Shown: positions 36,786 to 47,541, counted from the stretch's first letter. The stretch: DNA of 64,000 bases from Streptomyces sp. NBC_00440 (GCF_036014215.1 NZ_CP107921.1:1807501-1871500), one strand, 5' to 3'. Notes: generated by a model not told the origin, from the sequence alone. Translations and numbers: made by a program.

Positions 36786-38225
36786 ATGGCACGGATTGCG
36801 GTGATCGGCGCCGGGATGGGCGCCATGGCGGCTGCCGCCCGGCTGGCTGTGGCAGGCCACCGGGTGACGGTGTACGAACGTACGGCGACCCACGGCGGGG
36901 CGGTGGGCCGCTTCGCACGCGACGGCTTCGCCTTCGACACCGGGCCCGGACTGCTCCAACTTCCCGCCGTCTACCGCGACTTGTTCGTGAAGACGGGCCG
37001 TGAACCGCTGGAGCAGTGCGTCGAACTCGTGCAGGTGGACCCGGCGAGCCGCCATCTCTTCGACGACGGGACCGACGTCGTGCTGCCGAACGCCTCACGC
37101 GCCGGGGCCGTCGCGGCCCTGGACGCGGCGCTGGGCGGCGGCGCGGGCGCCCGCTGGGGTGCGTTCCTCGACCGGGCGCGGGAGACCTGGGACAGGACCA
37201 GGCGCCCGCTCCTCGAAGAGCCGCTGCCCGCCGATCCCGGCCCGCTCGGCCGCGATCCGTACCCGGCGCTCAGGACCGGGCTGCTGCGGCGCGGCACGTC
37301 CACGCTCGGCGAGATCGGCGGCAGGGAGCTGCGGGATCCGAGGCTGGCAGCCCTGCTGGCGAGCTACGCGCTGTCCTACGGTTTCGATCCGCTGACCGCG
37401 CCGGCGTCGGCGGCCGTTCTGCCGTACATGGAGCAGACCTTCGGCAACTGGTACGTGCGCGGGGGGATGCGCGCGCTGGCGGACGCGGTGTACGCGCGGT
37501 GCCTGGCGCGGAAGGTCGAGTTCGTGTTCTCGGCCGAGGTCACCGGCGTACGCGAGAAGGACGGCCGGGCCTGTGGTCTGGAGCTGGCCGACGGGAGTGG
37601 CGTCGATGCCGATCAGGTGGTCGCGGGCGCCCCGTTGCCGTCGGCCCACGAGCGGCCGCACCGGGAGACGGACCTGCGGACCGGACGGTTCGTGGTCTGC
37701 CTCGCGCTGCGCGGGGACCGGGAAGCGGGCACCGTCCACCGCACCGTGGTGCACCGGACGGAGCGCGCCCTGCCGATGGTGACGGTGCTGCGCCCGGACG
37801 ATCCGGCGCTGGTCCCCGGCCCGGGTCACGAGTCCCTCACGCTGACGGTCACCGTGCCGGTCACCGGCGGGACCGTCGGCGGCGCGCAGGAGTGGGCCAC
37901 CGAGGAACACGCTGCGGCGTTCGCCGACCGGGTGGTGGCAGCCGCGGAGACCGCCGTGCCCGGGCTGCGCGAGCGCGTGCTGTGGCGCGAGGTACGGACC
38001 CCCGCCGACACCCTGCGGGAAACCGGTTCGCTCCGGGTACCCGGGCCCGCCCTGGCCGGTGCGCAGGGGCAGTTGCTGCCCGCCCCCAACCGGTCGCCGC
38101 TGCCCGGCCTGTATCTGGCGGGCGGCTGGTCGCACCCGGGCGGCGGACTCGCTCACGCCGGAATGTCCGGGGCGCTGGCCGCCGGGCTGATCGTCGAGGG
38201 CGAGGGGTTCCGCGGCTCGCAGTGA
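36786..38225 (+). CDS. CrtI/phytoene desaturase-like FAD-dependent oxidoreductase
   Basis: 479 aa from the ATG at 36786. The FAD-binding dinucleotide fold begins at residue 3 (IAVIGAGMGAMAAAARLAVAGH), followed by VYERTATHGGAVGRF. The C-terminal signature GLYLAGGWSHPGGGLAHAGM is typical of the CrtI/amine-oxidase group, where it closes the FAD site. Relatives desaturate carotenoids or oxidise other lipids. There are no carotenoid genes nearby, so the substrate cannot be inferred. The longer reading from 36651 lacks a family-like N-terminus. Confidence 0.87.
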   Translation: MARIAVIGAGMGAMAAAARLAVAGHRVTVYERTATHGGAVGRFARDGFAFDTGPGLLQLPAVYRDLFVKTGREPLEQCVELVQVDPASRHLFDDGTDVVLPNASRAGAVAALDAALGGGAGARWGAFLDRARETWDRTRRPLLEEPLPADPGPLGRDPYPALRTGLLRRGTSTLGEIGGRELRDPRLAALLASYALSYGFDPLTAPASAAVLPYMEQTFGNWYVRGGMRALADAVYARCLARKVEFVFSAEVTGVREKDGRACGLELADGSGVDADQVVAGAPLPSAHERPHRETDLRTGRFVVCLALRGDREAGTVHRTVVHRTERALPMVTVLRPDDPALVPGPGHESLTLTVTVPVTGGTVGGAQEWATEEHAAAFADRVVAAAETAVPGLRERVLWREVRTPADTLRETGSLRVPGPALAGAQGQLLPAPNRSPLPGLYLAGGWSHPGGGLAHAGMSGALAAGLIVEGEGFRGSQ

Positions 38226-38300
38226 GCGCCCGGCGGACGGCGCGGCACCGGCCGCCCGCGCCGGGTCGGTGCGTCCCGCGCCCGGCGCCGCCGCCGGCTC

Positions 38301-39338
38301 TCAGTACCGCTGCTGCTCGTTGTAGCCGTTGTGACCGCTCTGGTACGGCGGCTGCCCCGGGGGCTCGGGGTGCTCGGGGTACTCGTCGTACTGCGGGGTG
38401 TACGGGGCGCCGTACGCCGGTTCGGTGTCGCGCTGCTGCGGGACCCAGACCCCGCCGGGCGGGGTGTCGTTGGCGTACTGGTCCGCGTACGGATCGGTGT
38501 ACTGCTGCTGGCCTCCGTAGGAGGCTCCGTACTGGCCCGCGCCGATGTACGGGTCCGAGTAGGCGGAGTACTGCTGCTGCTCGCCGCCGTAGCCGTACTG
38601 GCCGTCGTACGACTGGCCGTTCTGGCCGTTGCGGTCGTAGCCGGAGCCGTACTGCGCTCCGGTTCCGTACGCCGTGTCGCTGTATATGCCGTACTGGCCG
38701 GTGTCGTCGGGCATCGGCTGCGGGGCGTAGACGCCGGCGGCCATGGGCTCGGGGGTCTGCGACTGCGGGGAGCCGGCGGAGTCCGCGGTGTGCGGCGGGT
38801 AGGCGGATCCGTCGTAGCCGGAGCCTTCGTCCGTCCCGTAGCCGCTGCCGCCGTACGCGGGCTGCCCGTAGCCGTCGTGATCCTGGTCCTGGCCGTGGCC
38901 GTGCTGCGCGAAGGCGTCCTCGTGGCCGCCCCGCTGCGTGCCGTCCGGCTGTGTGCCGTCCAGCTGGTCCTGGCTGCCCGGCTGCTCCTGCCCGGGCTGC
39001 TCGTACTCCAGGTCCGAGACTTCGAGTACCGGGTCCTTCGCCGCGCTCCCGCCGCGTGCCCTGCGCCGTTTCTTCTCCCGGGGTGCGCCCTTTATGGCCC
39101 AGCCGGTCGAGAAGCCGCGCCGGAAGGAGAGCGTGACGTACAGCTGGCCGACGGCGAACGCAATGGCCCCGACCACGATCACCGGCACGGAGTGCAGCAG
39201 CACACCGATGACCACGCCGAGGAATCCGGCGAAGGCGAGCAGCCGCCAGCGCAGCCTGGCCTTGTACTGGAGGAGCACTTCGCCCAGCAGCCACAGCGCG
39301 ACGAATGCGAACCCGACATAGAGGACCGTCCAGCCCAT
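38301..39338 (-). CDS. Membrane protein with a long Tyr/Gly/Gln/Asp-rich low-complexity tail
   Basis: 345 aa from the ATG at 39338, with GAGAGGGG upstream. About 75 residues of hydrophobic sequence form three helices (LYVGFAFVALWLLGEVLL, LLAFAGFLGVVIGVLL, VPVIVVGAIAFAVGQLYV), then a basic stretch (PREKKRRRARGG). The remaining roughly 230 residues are low-complexity, dominated by Tyr, Gly, Gln, Asp and Pro with many YG, GY and QY pairs. The tail is probably disordered and cytoplasmic. The membrane part is conserved in streptomycetes as far as I remember, but no function is known. Its end faces the convergent oxidoreductase gene. Confidence 0.85.
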   Translation of the reverse strand: MGWTVLYVGFAFVALWLLGEVLLQYKARLRWRLLAFAGFLGVVIGVLLHSVPVIVVGAIAFAVGQLYVTLSFRRGFSTGWAIKGAPREKKRRRARGGSAAKDPVLEVSDLEYEQPGQEQPGSQDQLDGTQPDGTQRGGHEDAFAQHGHGQDQDHDGYGQPAYGGSGYGTDEGSGYDGSAYPPHTADSAGSPQSQTPEPMAAGVYAPQPMPDDTGQYGIYSDTAYGTGAQYGSGYDRNGQNGQSYDGQYGYGGEQQQYSAYSDPYIGAGQYGASYGGQQQYTDPYADQYANDTPPGGVWVPQQRDTEPAYGAPYTPQYDEYPEHPEPPGQPPYQSGHNGYNEQQRY

Positions 39339-39388
39339 GTACGCCCCTCTCTGCGGCCACCGCCCCGTGCGGGGGGCGGATGTGCCGG

Positions 39389-40306
39389 TCAGGACTGCTT
39401 GTGCAGTCCGAGATTCTCGTAGATTTCGAGGGTCGCGGTGGAGTTGTTCAGCGTGATGAAGTGCAGCCCAGGGACATCCTCGGAGAGCAGCCTCGCGCAG
39501 AACTCCGTAGCGAACTCGATGCCAATGGAGCGTACAGCGGCCGGGTCGTCCTTGACCGCGTGGATGCGCTCTTTCAGGTCGGACGGGAAGTGTGCGTTGC
39601 TGAGCTGTGCGAACCGGTCCAACTGCCGCACATTGGTGATCGGCATGACTTCCGGAATGACCGGGGTGTCGCAGCCGGCGGCGACGACCCGCTCGCGCAT
39701 CCGCAGGTAGTCCTCCGGGTCGAAGAACATCTGGGTGATCGCGTAGTCGGCACCGGCGCGGCACTTGTCGGTGAAATGCCGGATGTCGCTCTCCCAGTTC
39801 TCCGAGCGCGGGTGCATCTCGGGGAAGGCCGCGACGCCGACGCAGAAGTCGCCGGACTCCTTGATCAGCCGGACCAGGTCGGCGGCGTACATGACGCCTT
39901 CCGGGTGCTTGACCCACTCGCCCATCGGGTCACCGGGCGGGTCGCCGCGCACGGCCAGGATGTTGCGGATTCCGGCGTCCGCGTACTGGCCGATGATGTT
40001 GCGGAGCTCGGCGACGGAGTGGTCGACGGCCGTGAGGTGCGCGACCGGGGTGAGCGTGGTGTCGGACGCGATCTGCTCGGTGGCCCTGACCGTGCCCGCA
40101 CGCGACGAACCGCCCGCGCCGTAGGTCACGGAGACGAAGCTGGGTGCCACCGCCTCGACGCGGCGCAGCGCGTTCCACAGGTTCCGCTCGCCCTTCTCGG
40201 TCTTGGGCGCCCAGAACTCGAAGGAGTACAGCGTCCTGCCGGTCGCGAGCAGGTCACGCACGGTCGGGGCGTGGTCGGTTCTGGTGGATGAGGTGCCGAA
40301 GGCCAT
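39389..40306 (-). CDS. metF: Methylenetetrahydrofolate reductase
   Basis: 305 aa, ATG at 40306. It is a TIM-barrel flavoprotein that reduces 5,10-methylene-THF to 5-methyl-THF for methionine synthesis. Conserved segments are [16 protein letters not shown] (catalytic Glu), [26 protein letters not shown] and the FAD-contacting [16 protein letters not shown]. Length fits bacterial MetF. No SAM or B12 riboswitch precedes it; the only upstream signal is a -10-like element six bases away. It is 50 bases upstream of the low-complexity membrane protein gene on the same strand. Confidence 0.96.
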   Translation of the reverse strand: MAFGTSSTRTDHAPTVRDLLATGRTLYSFEFWAPKTEKGERNLWNALRRVEAVAPSFVSVTYGAGGSSRAGTVRATEQIASDTTLTPVAHLTAVDHSVAELRNIIGQYADAGIRNILAVRGDPPGDPMGEWVKHPEGVMYAADLVRLIKESGDFCVGVAAFPEMHPRSENWESDIRHFTDKCRAGADYAITQMFFDPEDYLRMRERVVAAGCDTPVIPEVMPITNVRQLDRFAQLSNAHFPSDLKERIHAVKDDPAAVRSIGIEFATEFCARLLSEDVPGLHFITLNNSTATLEIYENLGLHKQS

Positions 40307-40312
40307 ACGGGC

Positions 40313-40318
40313 AGATTA
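40313..40318 (-). promoter_or_regulatory. -10 element of metF, leaderless transcript likely
   Basis: On the minus strand TAATCT ends six bases before the metF ATG and there is no ribosome binding site, so the transcript should begin at the start codon. The rest of 40319-40492, up to the end of thiE, is C/G-rich spacer without recognisable features. Confidence 0.5.
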
Positions 40319-40492
40319 GTCAGGGCTTGCCGCTACCCCAACCACGCCGGGACCTTATGACCGATTTGCGAGATAGTTGTCCACCCATCGGACACTTCCC
40401 GGATCCTCCGGAACTGCCGCGTCCGCTTCCCTGCCGGGCTCACCGCCCGGCCCCCTGCCGAATCCCCCCTCCGGGACTCCCGGCCCGGCTCC

Positions 40493-41155
40493 CTATCCGG
40501 CTTCCTGCCCGGTACGGGCCCGGACCCGGGCGGCGAGAGCAGCAGCGGCGGCGGCCGGGTCGTCCGCCTCGGTGATCGCGCGGACGACCACCACTCGGCG
40601 CGCTCCCGCGTCCAGCACCTCGTCCAGGTTGCCCGCGTCGATCCCGCCGATCGCGAACCAGGGGCGCGAGGTGGTGAGCGCCGCCGCGTACCGCACGAGG
40701 CCGAGCCCCGGTGCGTACCGTCCCGGCTTGGTCGGGGTGGGCCAGCAGGGGCCGGTGCAGAAGTAGTCCACGCCCGGCTCCGCGACGGCCGCGTCCACCT
40801 CGGACTCGGCGTGGGTCGAGCGGCCGATGAGCACGTCGGGGCCGAGCAGGGCACGGGCCGCGGGCACCGGCAGGTCGCCCTGGCCCAGGTGCAGCACGTC
40901 GGACGCGATGGCGTGTGCGACATCCGCCCGGTCGTTGACCGCGAGCAGCTTGCCGTGCCTGCGGCAGGCATCGGCGAAGACCTGGAGGTGGTCCAGCTCC
41001 TCGGCCGCCTCCATGCCCTTGTCCCGGAGCTGGACGATGTCCACGCCGTTGGCCAGGACTGCGTCCAGGAACTCGGGCAGGTCCCCCTGGCGCCTGCGCG
41101 CGTCCGTGCAGAGGTACAGGCGGGCATCGGACAGCAGTGCGGGTGCGGTGGACAT
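40493..41155 (-). CDS. thiE: Thiamine-phosphate synthase ThiE
   Basis: 220 aa from the ATG at 41155, with GGGGGG upstream. It joins HMP-PP and HET-P to thiamine phosphate. The TIM-barrel signatures [37 protein letters not shown] (pyrophosphate contacts), [14 protein letters not shown], and [11 protein letters not shown] (the usual GP-x-F/W-x-T-x-T-K loop) are intact, and [13 protein letters not shown] closes the phosphate site. It faces away from thiOSG and has no riboswitch of its own in the visible leader. Confidence 0.95.
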   Translation of the reverse strand: MSTAPALLSDARLYLCTDARRRQGDLPEFLDAVLANGVDIVQLRDKGMEAAEELDHLQVFADACRRHGKLLAVNDRADVAHAIASDVLHLGQGDLPVPAARALLGPDVLIGRSTHAESEVDAAVAEPGVDYFCTGPCWPTPTKPGRYAPGLGLVRYAAALTTSRPWFAIGGIDAGNLDEVLDAGARRVVVVRAITEADDPAAAAAALAARVRARTGQEAG

Positions 41156-41227
41156 CGGGCGTTCCCCCCATGGACGGCGGCGGGCTGCCGGGCCGTTGGA
41201 CAGCTGGGCGGCCGGACAGCGATGGAC

Positions 41228-41268
41228 CGCGGTGTACGGCCCGGGGCAGGCCCGGTCCGTACACCGCG
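41228..41268 (-). terminator. Terminator hairpin between the Rv2175c-like gene and thiE
   Basis: A 12-bp perfect stem (CGCGGTGTACGG at 41228-41239 with 41257-41268) with extra internal C/G pairing follows the Rv2175c-like gene by 17 bases and should separate it from thiE. Confidence 0.7.
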
Positions 41269-41285
41269 AGGTGATCACACTCTGC

Positions 41286-41651
41286 TCAGAGGGCGAGCGC
41301 CTGGGCCCGGCGCTTCACCTCCGTCCCGCGATTCTCGCTCAACGCCTGCGCGGGCGTGCCGGGCAGGGTCTCGTCGGGGGTGAAGAGCCACTCCAGCATC
41401 TCCTCGTCGCTGAAGCCGTCGTCCCGCAGGAGCGTCAGGGTCCCGGAGAGGCCCTTGACCACTTTGGTGCCGTCGATGAAGGCGGCGGGCACCTGGAGCG
41501 CCCTGTTCTCACCACGGCGTACGGCGATGAGCTTGCCGTCCTTGACCAGCTGGCGTACGCGGGTCACCTCGATGTCGAACATCTCGGCGATATCGGGGAG
41601 GTGCAGCCAGGCGGGGATGAGAGCATCGGTTTTTGCGTCAATCTCGGTCAC
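41286..41651 (-). CDS. Rv2175c family winged-helix DNA-binding protein
   Basis: 121 aa, GTG start. The N-terminal half ([43 protein letters not shown] region, residues 15-52) is a winged helix-turn-helix; the C-terminal part ([18 protein letters not shown]) is the conserved Rv2175c domain. In Mycobacterium tuberculosis Rv2175c is phosphorylated by the kinase PknL encoded next to it, which reduces DNA binding. Here a Ser/Thr kinase gene lies about 4 kb away on the opposite strand, so the pairing may be kept in looser form. The N-terminal MTEIDAKTD carries a Thr comparable to the phosphorylated one, by position only. Confidence 0.85.
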   Translation of the reverse strand: MTEIDAKTDALIPAWLHLPDIAEMFDIEVTRVRQLVKDGKLIAVRRGENRALQVPAAFIDGTKVVKGLSGTLTLLRDDGFSDEEMLEWLFTPDETLPGTPAQALSENRGTEVKRRAQALAL

Positions 41652-41716
41652 GGGACAAGCCTGCCATCCCGCACTGACAGCCGATACCCGGACTCAGCCC
41701 TTCAGGGCGCGCGCCG

Positions 41717-42937
41717 TCACGGTCGGCTCACCTCCCGGCGGACCGCCGACTTGAGCGGCACGGCGGGGTCGGCGGCGCGGACCGGGTCCACCGGGGCTCC
41801 GGACTCGATGAGCTTGCGGCCCTGGGCCAGGTCCCGGGGCCTGCCGACGGCGAGCACCGCGACCAGCCGCTCCTCCCGCAGCCAGCAGACCGACCAGGCC
41901 GGACCCGACGGGTCGCCGCGCCGGATCAGGGTGTCGGCGGCCGCGTGGTGTCCCGCGTACTGGACGAAGCGGCCGAACTGCTCGGACCAGAAGTACGGCA
42001 CCGGGTCGTAGATCTGCGGCGTCTCGCCGATCACGTCAGCCGCTACCGTGCGCGGCCCCTGGAGGGCGTTGTCCCAGTGGTGGACCAGCAGCCGCTCGCC
42101 GTACCGGCGGGAGGGGAAGGACGCGCAGTCGCCGACCGCGTACACATCGGCGACCGAGGTGCGCAGCCGTTCGTCGGCCGTGACCGAGCCGTCGGCGCCC
42201 AGCGCGATGCCCGAGCCGGCCAGCCAGCCGGTCGCGGGCCTGGCCCCGATGCCGACGAGGACGGCCCCGGCCGGCAGCCGCCGCCCGGACTCCAGGACCA
42301 CGGCGCCCGGCTCGACACGGGCCACGCGCGCGTGGGTGACGAGTTCGGCTCCGCTGTCGGCGTACCAGTCGGCCATGGGCGCCGCGATCTCGGCCGGCAG
42401 CGCCCCGGCCAGGGGCCGGCCGGCCGCCTCCACGACCGTCACGGCGCACCCCGCCTCGCGGGCGGCCGTGGCGAACTCGGCGCCGATCCAGCCCGCGCCG
42501 ACCACCACGACGTCCCGCCGCTCGGCGAGAACGGCACGCAGCCGCCCCGCGTCGTCGAGGGTGCGCAGCAGATGGACGCCGGGGACGCCCTCGCTGCCGG
42601 GCAGCGTGACCGGACCGGCGCCGGTGGCGACGACCAGCGACCCGTACGGGACGGGGCCGCGCGCGGTGTCCAGCTCCCGGTCGTGCGGGCGTACGCCGGT
42701 CACCTCGCACCCCAGCAGCAGCTCGACCCCGAGCGCGCCGAAGTCGACGTCGAAGGCGGAGCCATCGGCCTTGCCGAGCAGCACGGACTTGGAGAGCGGC
42801 GGTCTGTCGTACGGCTGGTGGGGCTCCTCACCGATCAGCGTGACGGGTCCGGTGAAGCCCTGGTCCCGCAGGGCGACAGCGGTCTGCACTCCGGCCATGC
42901 CCGCACCGGCGATGACGACGTTCCTCGGCTCACTCAC
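41717..42937 (-). CDS. Ferredoxin/rubredoxin reductase-like NAD(P)H:FAD oxidoreductase
   Basis: 406 aa from the GTG at 42937. Two dinucleotide folds are seen: FAD (NVVIAGAGMAGVQTAVALRD, residue 5) and NAD(P)H (RDVVVVGAGWIGAEFATAAR, near 144). The FAD-closing motif VADVYAVGDCASFPS is near 270, and a C-terminal Reductase_C-type domain (VPYFWSEQFGRFVQYAGHH) follows. It resembles electron-transfer reductases feeding ferredoxins or Rieske oxygenases and P450s; no partner is encoded nearby. The gene is divergent from the thiamine operon, with its 5' end close to the riboswitch leader. Confidence 0.9.
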   Translation of the reverse strand: MSEPRNVVIAGAGMAGVQTAVALRDQGFTGPVTLIGEEPHQPYDRPPLSKSVLLGKADGSAFDVDFGALGVELLLGCEVTGVRPHDRELDTARGPVPYGSLVVATGAGPVTLPGSEGVPGVHLLRTLDDAGRLRAVLAERRDVVVVGAGWIGAEFATAAREAGCAVTVVEAAGRPLAGALPAEIAAPMADWYADSGAELVTHARVARVEPGAVVLESGRRLPAGAVLVGIGARPATGWLAGSGIALGADGSVTADERLRTSVADVYAVGDCASFPSRRYGERLLVHHWDNALQGPRTVAADVIGETPQIYDPVPYFWSEQFGRFVQYAGHHAAADTLIRRGDPSGPAWSVCWLREERLVAVLAVGRPRDLAQGRKLIESGAPVDPVRAADPAVPLKSAVRREVSRP

Positions 42938-42943
42938 CCGGTC

Positions 42944-42949
42944 ACCATA
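42944..42949 (-). promoter_or_regulatory. -10 element of the flavoprotein reductase gene, leaderless transcript likely
   Basis: On the minus strand TATGGT ends six bases before the GTG start at 42937, with no ribosome binding site. Just upstream CTGAC-N5-GTCAG (42955-42969) forms a small palindrome that might bind a regulator. Confidence 0.45.
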
Positions 42950-43039
42950 AACAGCTGACACACCGTCAGGACAGGGGGCCGCCCGGGGACGCCTTACGGG
43001 GCGGCGGGGACCGGGGTTAGGCTGGCCGGGCTGAACCAC

Positions 43040-43130
43040 TCGCGGGAGTCCGGGCGCACCGGGCTGAGAGGGAGGCTGGACGGCCTCCGACCGTACGAAC
43101 CTGATCCGGGTCATGCCGGCGAAGGGAGGG
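43040..43130 (+). promoter_or_regulatory. TPP riboswitch (thi box) of thiOSG
   Basis: The conserved core is complete: CGCGGGAGTCCGGGC near 43041, GGGCTGAGAGGGAGG at 43061-43075, then ACCGTACGAACCTGATCCGG (43090-43109) and GTCATGCCGGCGAAGGGA. CTGAGA and the GAACCTGATC-GGGT-CATGCCGGCGAAGG elements form the pyrimidine and pyrophosphate pockets. The 3' end of the aptamer runs into the ribosome binding site (GGGAGGGG at 43124-43130), and no terminator follows, so thiamine pyrophosphate most likely blocks translation of thiO. Confidence 0.97.
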
Positions 43131-43141
43131 GCTGGACGCCC

Positions 43142-44340
43142 ATGCACGCACACCACTCCAACCAGCACGCGCACCGCGCCGACACCTCGGACGCGCTGCC
43201 GGACGTACTGGTCGTCGGGGGCGGGATCATCGGTCTCGTCACCGCCTGGCGGTCGGCGCAGCGCGGGTTGCGCACCGCGGTCGCCGACCCGCAGCCGGGC
43301 GGCGGAGCCGCACAGGTCGCGGCCGGCATGCTGGCGGCCGTCACGGAACTCCACTACGGCGAGCAGGTCCTGCTCGGGCTGAACCTGGAGTCCGCCCGCC
43401 GCTATCCGGCGTTCGCCGCCGAGCTGGAGGAGGCTTCAGGACAGGATCTCGGCTACCGCTCCTGCGGCACCCTCGCCGTGGCGCTCGACCTCGACGACCG
43501 GGCACATCTGCGGGAGCTGCACGCACTTCAGCGCCGCTCGGGCCTGGAGTCCGAGTGGCTCACGGGGCGCGAGTGCAGGCGCCTCGAACCGATGCTCGCG
43601 CCGGGCGTACGCGGCGGGCTGCGGGTGGACGGCGACCACCAGGTGGACCCACGACGGCTGGCGAAGGCGCTGCTCACCGCGTGCGAGCGGGCCGGGGTCG
43701 TCTTCCACCGCGACCGGGCCGAGCGTCTGACGGTGGAGCGCGGCCGGGCCACCGGTGTGGTGCTCGCCGACGGCGTCGCGCTCAGCGCCGGCCAGGTGGT
43801 GCTGGCGGCCGGCAGCCGCAGCGGACAGCTCGCGGGCGTACCGGACGACGTGCTTCCGCCCGTACGCCCGGTCAAGGGGCAGGTGCTGCGGCTGACGGTG
43901 CCGCCGGTGTACGCGCCGTTCCTCAGCCGGACCGTCCGGGCGGTCGTCCGGGGCAGCCACCTCTATCTGGTCCCGCGCGAGAACGGCGAACTCGTGATCG
44001 GCGCGACCAGCGAGGAGCTGGGCTGGGACACCACGGTCACCGCGGGCGGGGTGTACGAACTGCTCCGCGACGCCCATGAGCTGGTGCCCGGCATCACCGA
44101 ACTCCCGCTCACCGAGACGATCGCGGGGCTGCGTCCCGCGTCGCCCGACAACGCGCCGCTGCTCGGCCCGAGCGCGCTGCCCGGCCTTCTGCTGGCCACC
44201 GGCCACTTCCGCAACGGTGTGCTGCTCACCCCCGTCACCGGCGATGTGATGGCCGAACTGCTCACCACCGGGGAGCTGCCCGCCGAGGCCCGCGCCTTCA
44301 CTCCCCGGCGCTTCTCCCCCGTACAACAGGAGCAGTCCGC

Positions 44341-44344
<4 letters not shown>
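43142..44344 (+). CDS. thiO: Glycine oxidase ThiO
   Basis: 400 aa, ATG eleven bases after the riboswitch-controlled ribosome binding site. A DAO-type flavoprotein that oxidises glycine to iminoglycine (dehydroglycine) for thiazole synthesis. It has the FAD fold VLVVGGGIIGLVTAWRSAQRG (about 22-42), the PQPGGGAAQVAAGMLAA loop, and the late GLRPASPDNAPLLGPSALPG and LLATGHFRNGVLLTPVTG motifs with the catalytic Arg. A His-rich 15-residue N-terminus (HAHHSNQHAH) precedes the fold. It overlaps thiS by four bases. Confidence 0.94.
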
Positions 44345-45438
<1,094 letters not shown>

Positions 45439-45577
45439 AGGGCCTCCCGCTCGGATCGGGCGGGGGGCCGTGGAGGGGTGTGATGCCTTCCCCGCGGCCC
45501 CCGCCCGCCCTGTCACAGCTCGGCTTCAGTCGCGGCCGATTCACCAGGACGGCTTAGGCCCTGTCAGCGCCGACTCG

Positions 45578-45583
45578 TACACT
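45578..45583 (+). promoter_or_regulatory. -10 element of the PASTA kinase gene, leaderless transcript likely
   Basis: TACACT ends seven bases before the GTG start at 45591 and there is no ribosome binding site, so the transcript probably begins at the start codon. A convincing -35 element is not seen. Confidence 0.5.
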
Positions 45584-45590
45584 CGCCAGC

Positions 45591-47534
45591 GTGGATACGA
45601 CGCTTGGTGACCCGCAAGCCCCGCTCGTCGGGCAGCTGCTCGACGGCCGCTACCGGGTGGACGCGTGCATCGCCATCGGTGGCATGGCCACGGTCTACCG
45701 GGCCGTCGACACCCGTCTGGACCGGGTGGTCGCCCTCAAGGTGATGCACCCCGCGCTGGCGGTCGACGCCACGTTCGTGGAGCGGTTCATCCGCGAGGCC
45801 AAGTCCGTCGCACGCCTCGACCACCCCAATGTGGTCGGCATGTTCGACCAGGGCGCGGACGGCGCGCATGTCTATCTGGCGATGGAGTACGTCGCCGGGT
45901 GCACGCTGCGCGACGTCCTGCGCGAGCGGGGCGCGCTGTGCCCCCGCGCCGCCCTGGACATCCTGGAGCCGGTGCTGGCCGCACTCGGCGCCGCACACCG
46001 GGCCGGATTCGTCCACCGCGACATGAAGCCGGAGAACGTCCTGATCGGGGACGACGGCCGGGTCAAGGTCGCCGATTTCGGCCTCGTCCGGGCCGTGGAC
46101 ACCGAGACGAACAGCACGGGCACCATCCTGGGCACCGTCTCCTATCTGGCCCCCGAGCAGATCGAGCAGGGCACGGCCGACACCCGGGCGGACGTGTACG
46201 CCTGCGGTGTGGTGCTGTACGAGATGCTGACCGGCGCCAAACCGCACAGCGGCGACACCGCCGCCCAGGTCCTCTACCAGCACCTCAACGAAGGCGTGCC
46301 CGCGCCGTCCGCCGCCGTACCGGGGCTCGCCGCCCGGCTGGACGGCCTGGTGGCGAGCGCCACCGCCCGGCACCCCGATGACCGGCCGTACGACGCCGTG
46401 GCGCTGCTCGGCCAGGTCCGTGAGGCCCGCGCCGCACTGAGCGACGCCGAGCTGGACGCCGTACCGCCGCAGGCGCTCCCGAGCGGGCCGATGGACTCCC
46501 GGGCGGCCGGGGCCGGCTCTTCCGAGGACCGCACGGATGTGATCCGGCGCCCGCTGCCCGCCGCGGGGATCAACCGGACCAGCCGTCTGGTGATGCCCCC
46601 CGCGGAGGAGCCCGAGCCCGGACGGCAGCCCGTGCGCCGCGGCCGGCGGACCCGCCGCGGTCTGGTCGCGTCGGTCGTCGCCGTCCTTCTGGTACTGGGG
46701 GTCGGCGCCGGTGTCTGGTACATCAACTCGGGCCAGTTCACCCGGGTCCCCTCACTCCTCGGCCAGCCCGAGAAGGCCGCGAAGTCGCGGCTGTCGGCCG
46801 CCGGTCTCGACGTGAAGAAGACCGAGCACAAATTCAGCGACACCTACGACCGCGGCCAGGTCATGAGCAGCAGTCCGGCGTCGGGCGCCCGCATCCGGGA
46901 CAACGACGCGGTGTCCCTGGTCGTCTCGCGCGGGCCCGAGATCGTCCGGGTGCCGCACGTCGGGGGTGAGCCGCTCGCACGGGCCCGGCAGGATCTGACG
47001 AAGGCCGGACTGGCCTCCGGCATGGTCACCAAGGAGTTCAGCGAAGACGTCGACCGCGGCAAGGTGATCCGTACGGACCCGGCGTCCGGCACCCGGCACG
47101 CCGGTTCGGCGATCGCCCTGGTCGTCTCCAAGGGCGCCCCGGTCGACGTACCGGATGTCACGGGCGAGTCCCTGGAGGACGCCCGCGCCGACCTGCAGGA
47201 CGAGAACCTCAAGGTCGTGGTCGCACCGGGGCGGATCAACTCCCCCGAGGACGCCGGGCAGATCGCCAAACAGTCACCCGCCGACGGAGCCCGGGCGGCG
47301 GAGGGCGACACCGTCACGCTGACGGTGTCCAAGGGCCCCCGGATGATCACCGTCCCCGATGTCACGGGCGACAACGTGGACGACGCCAAGAGCGCGCTCA
47401 CCGACAAGGGCTTCAAGGTCCATGTCGACAAGCCGTTCCTGTCCTTCAGCGACACCGTCGACACCCAGTCCGTCGACGGCGGCAGCCAGGCCCCCGAGGG
47501 CAGCACCATCACCATCAAGACCAAGGGACTCTGA
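45591..47534 (+). CDS. Membrane Ser/Thr protein kinase with four PASTA domains
   Basis: 647 aa, GTG start. The kinase domain spans about residues 18-285: glycine-rich loop IAIGGMATVYRA (28-39), Lys50, HRDMKPEN with catalytic Asp144, DFG at 162-164, a Thr/Ser activation loop (TETNSTGTIL) and APE at 187-189. A 70-residue juxtamembrane linker leads to one helix (about 358-377). Four PASTA repeats then cover 383-647 outside the cell; in PknB-type kinases such repeats bind muropeptides or lipid II. It is one of several such kinases usual in Streptomyces. Endonuclease IV starts seven bases after its stop, so the two genes are cotranscribed. Confidence 0.96.
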   Translation: MDTTLGDPQAPLVGQLLDGRYRVDACIAIGGMATVYRAVDTRLDRVVALKVMHPALAVDATFVERFIREAKSVARLDHPNVVGMFDQGADGAHVYLAMEYVAGCTLRDVLRERGALCPRAALDILEPVLAALGAAHRAGFVHRDMKPENVLIGDDGRVKVADFGLVRAVDTETNSTGTILGTVSYLAPEQIEQGTADTRADVYACGVVLYEMLTGAKPHSGDTAAQVLYQHLNEGVPAPSAAVPGLAARLDGLVASATARHPDDRPYDAVALLGQVREARAALSDAELDAVPPQALPSGPMDSRAAGAGSSEDRTDVIRRPLPAAGINRTSRLVMPPAEEPEPGRQPVRRGRRTRRGLVASVVAVLLVLGVGAGVWYINSGQFTRVPSLLGQPEKAAKSRLSAAGLDVKKTEHKFSDTYDRGQVMSSSPASGARIRDNDAVSLVVSRGPEIVRVPHVGGEPLARARQDLTKAGLASGMVTKEFSEDVDRGKVIRTDPASGTRHAGSAIALVVSKGAPVDVPDVTGESLEDARADLQDENLKVVVAPGRINSPEDAGQIAKQSPADGARAAEGDTVTLTVSKGPRMITVPDVTGDNVDDAKSALTDKGFKVHVDKPFLSFSDTVDTQSVDGGSQAPEGSTITIKTKGL

Positions 47535-47541
47535 ACACACC

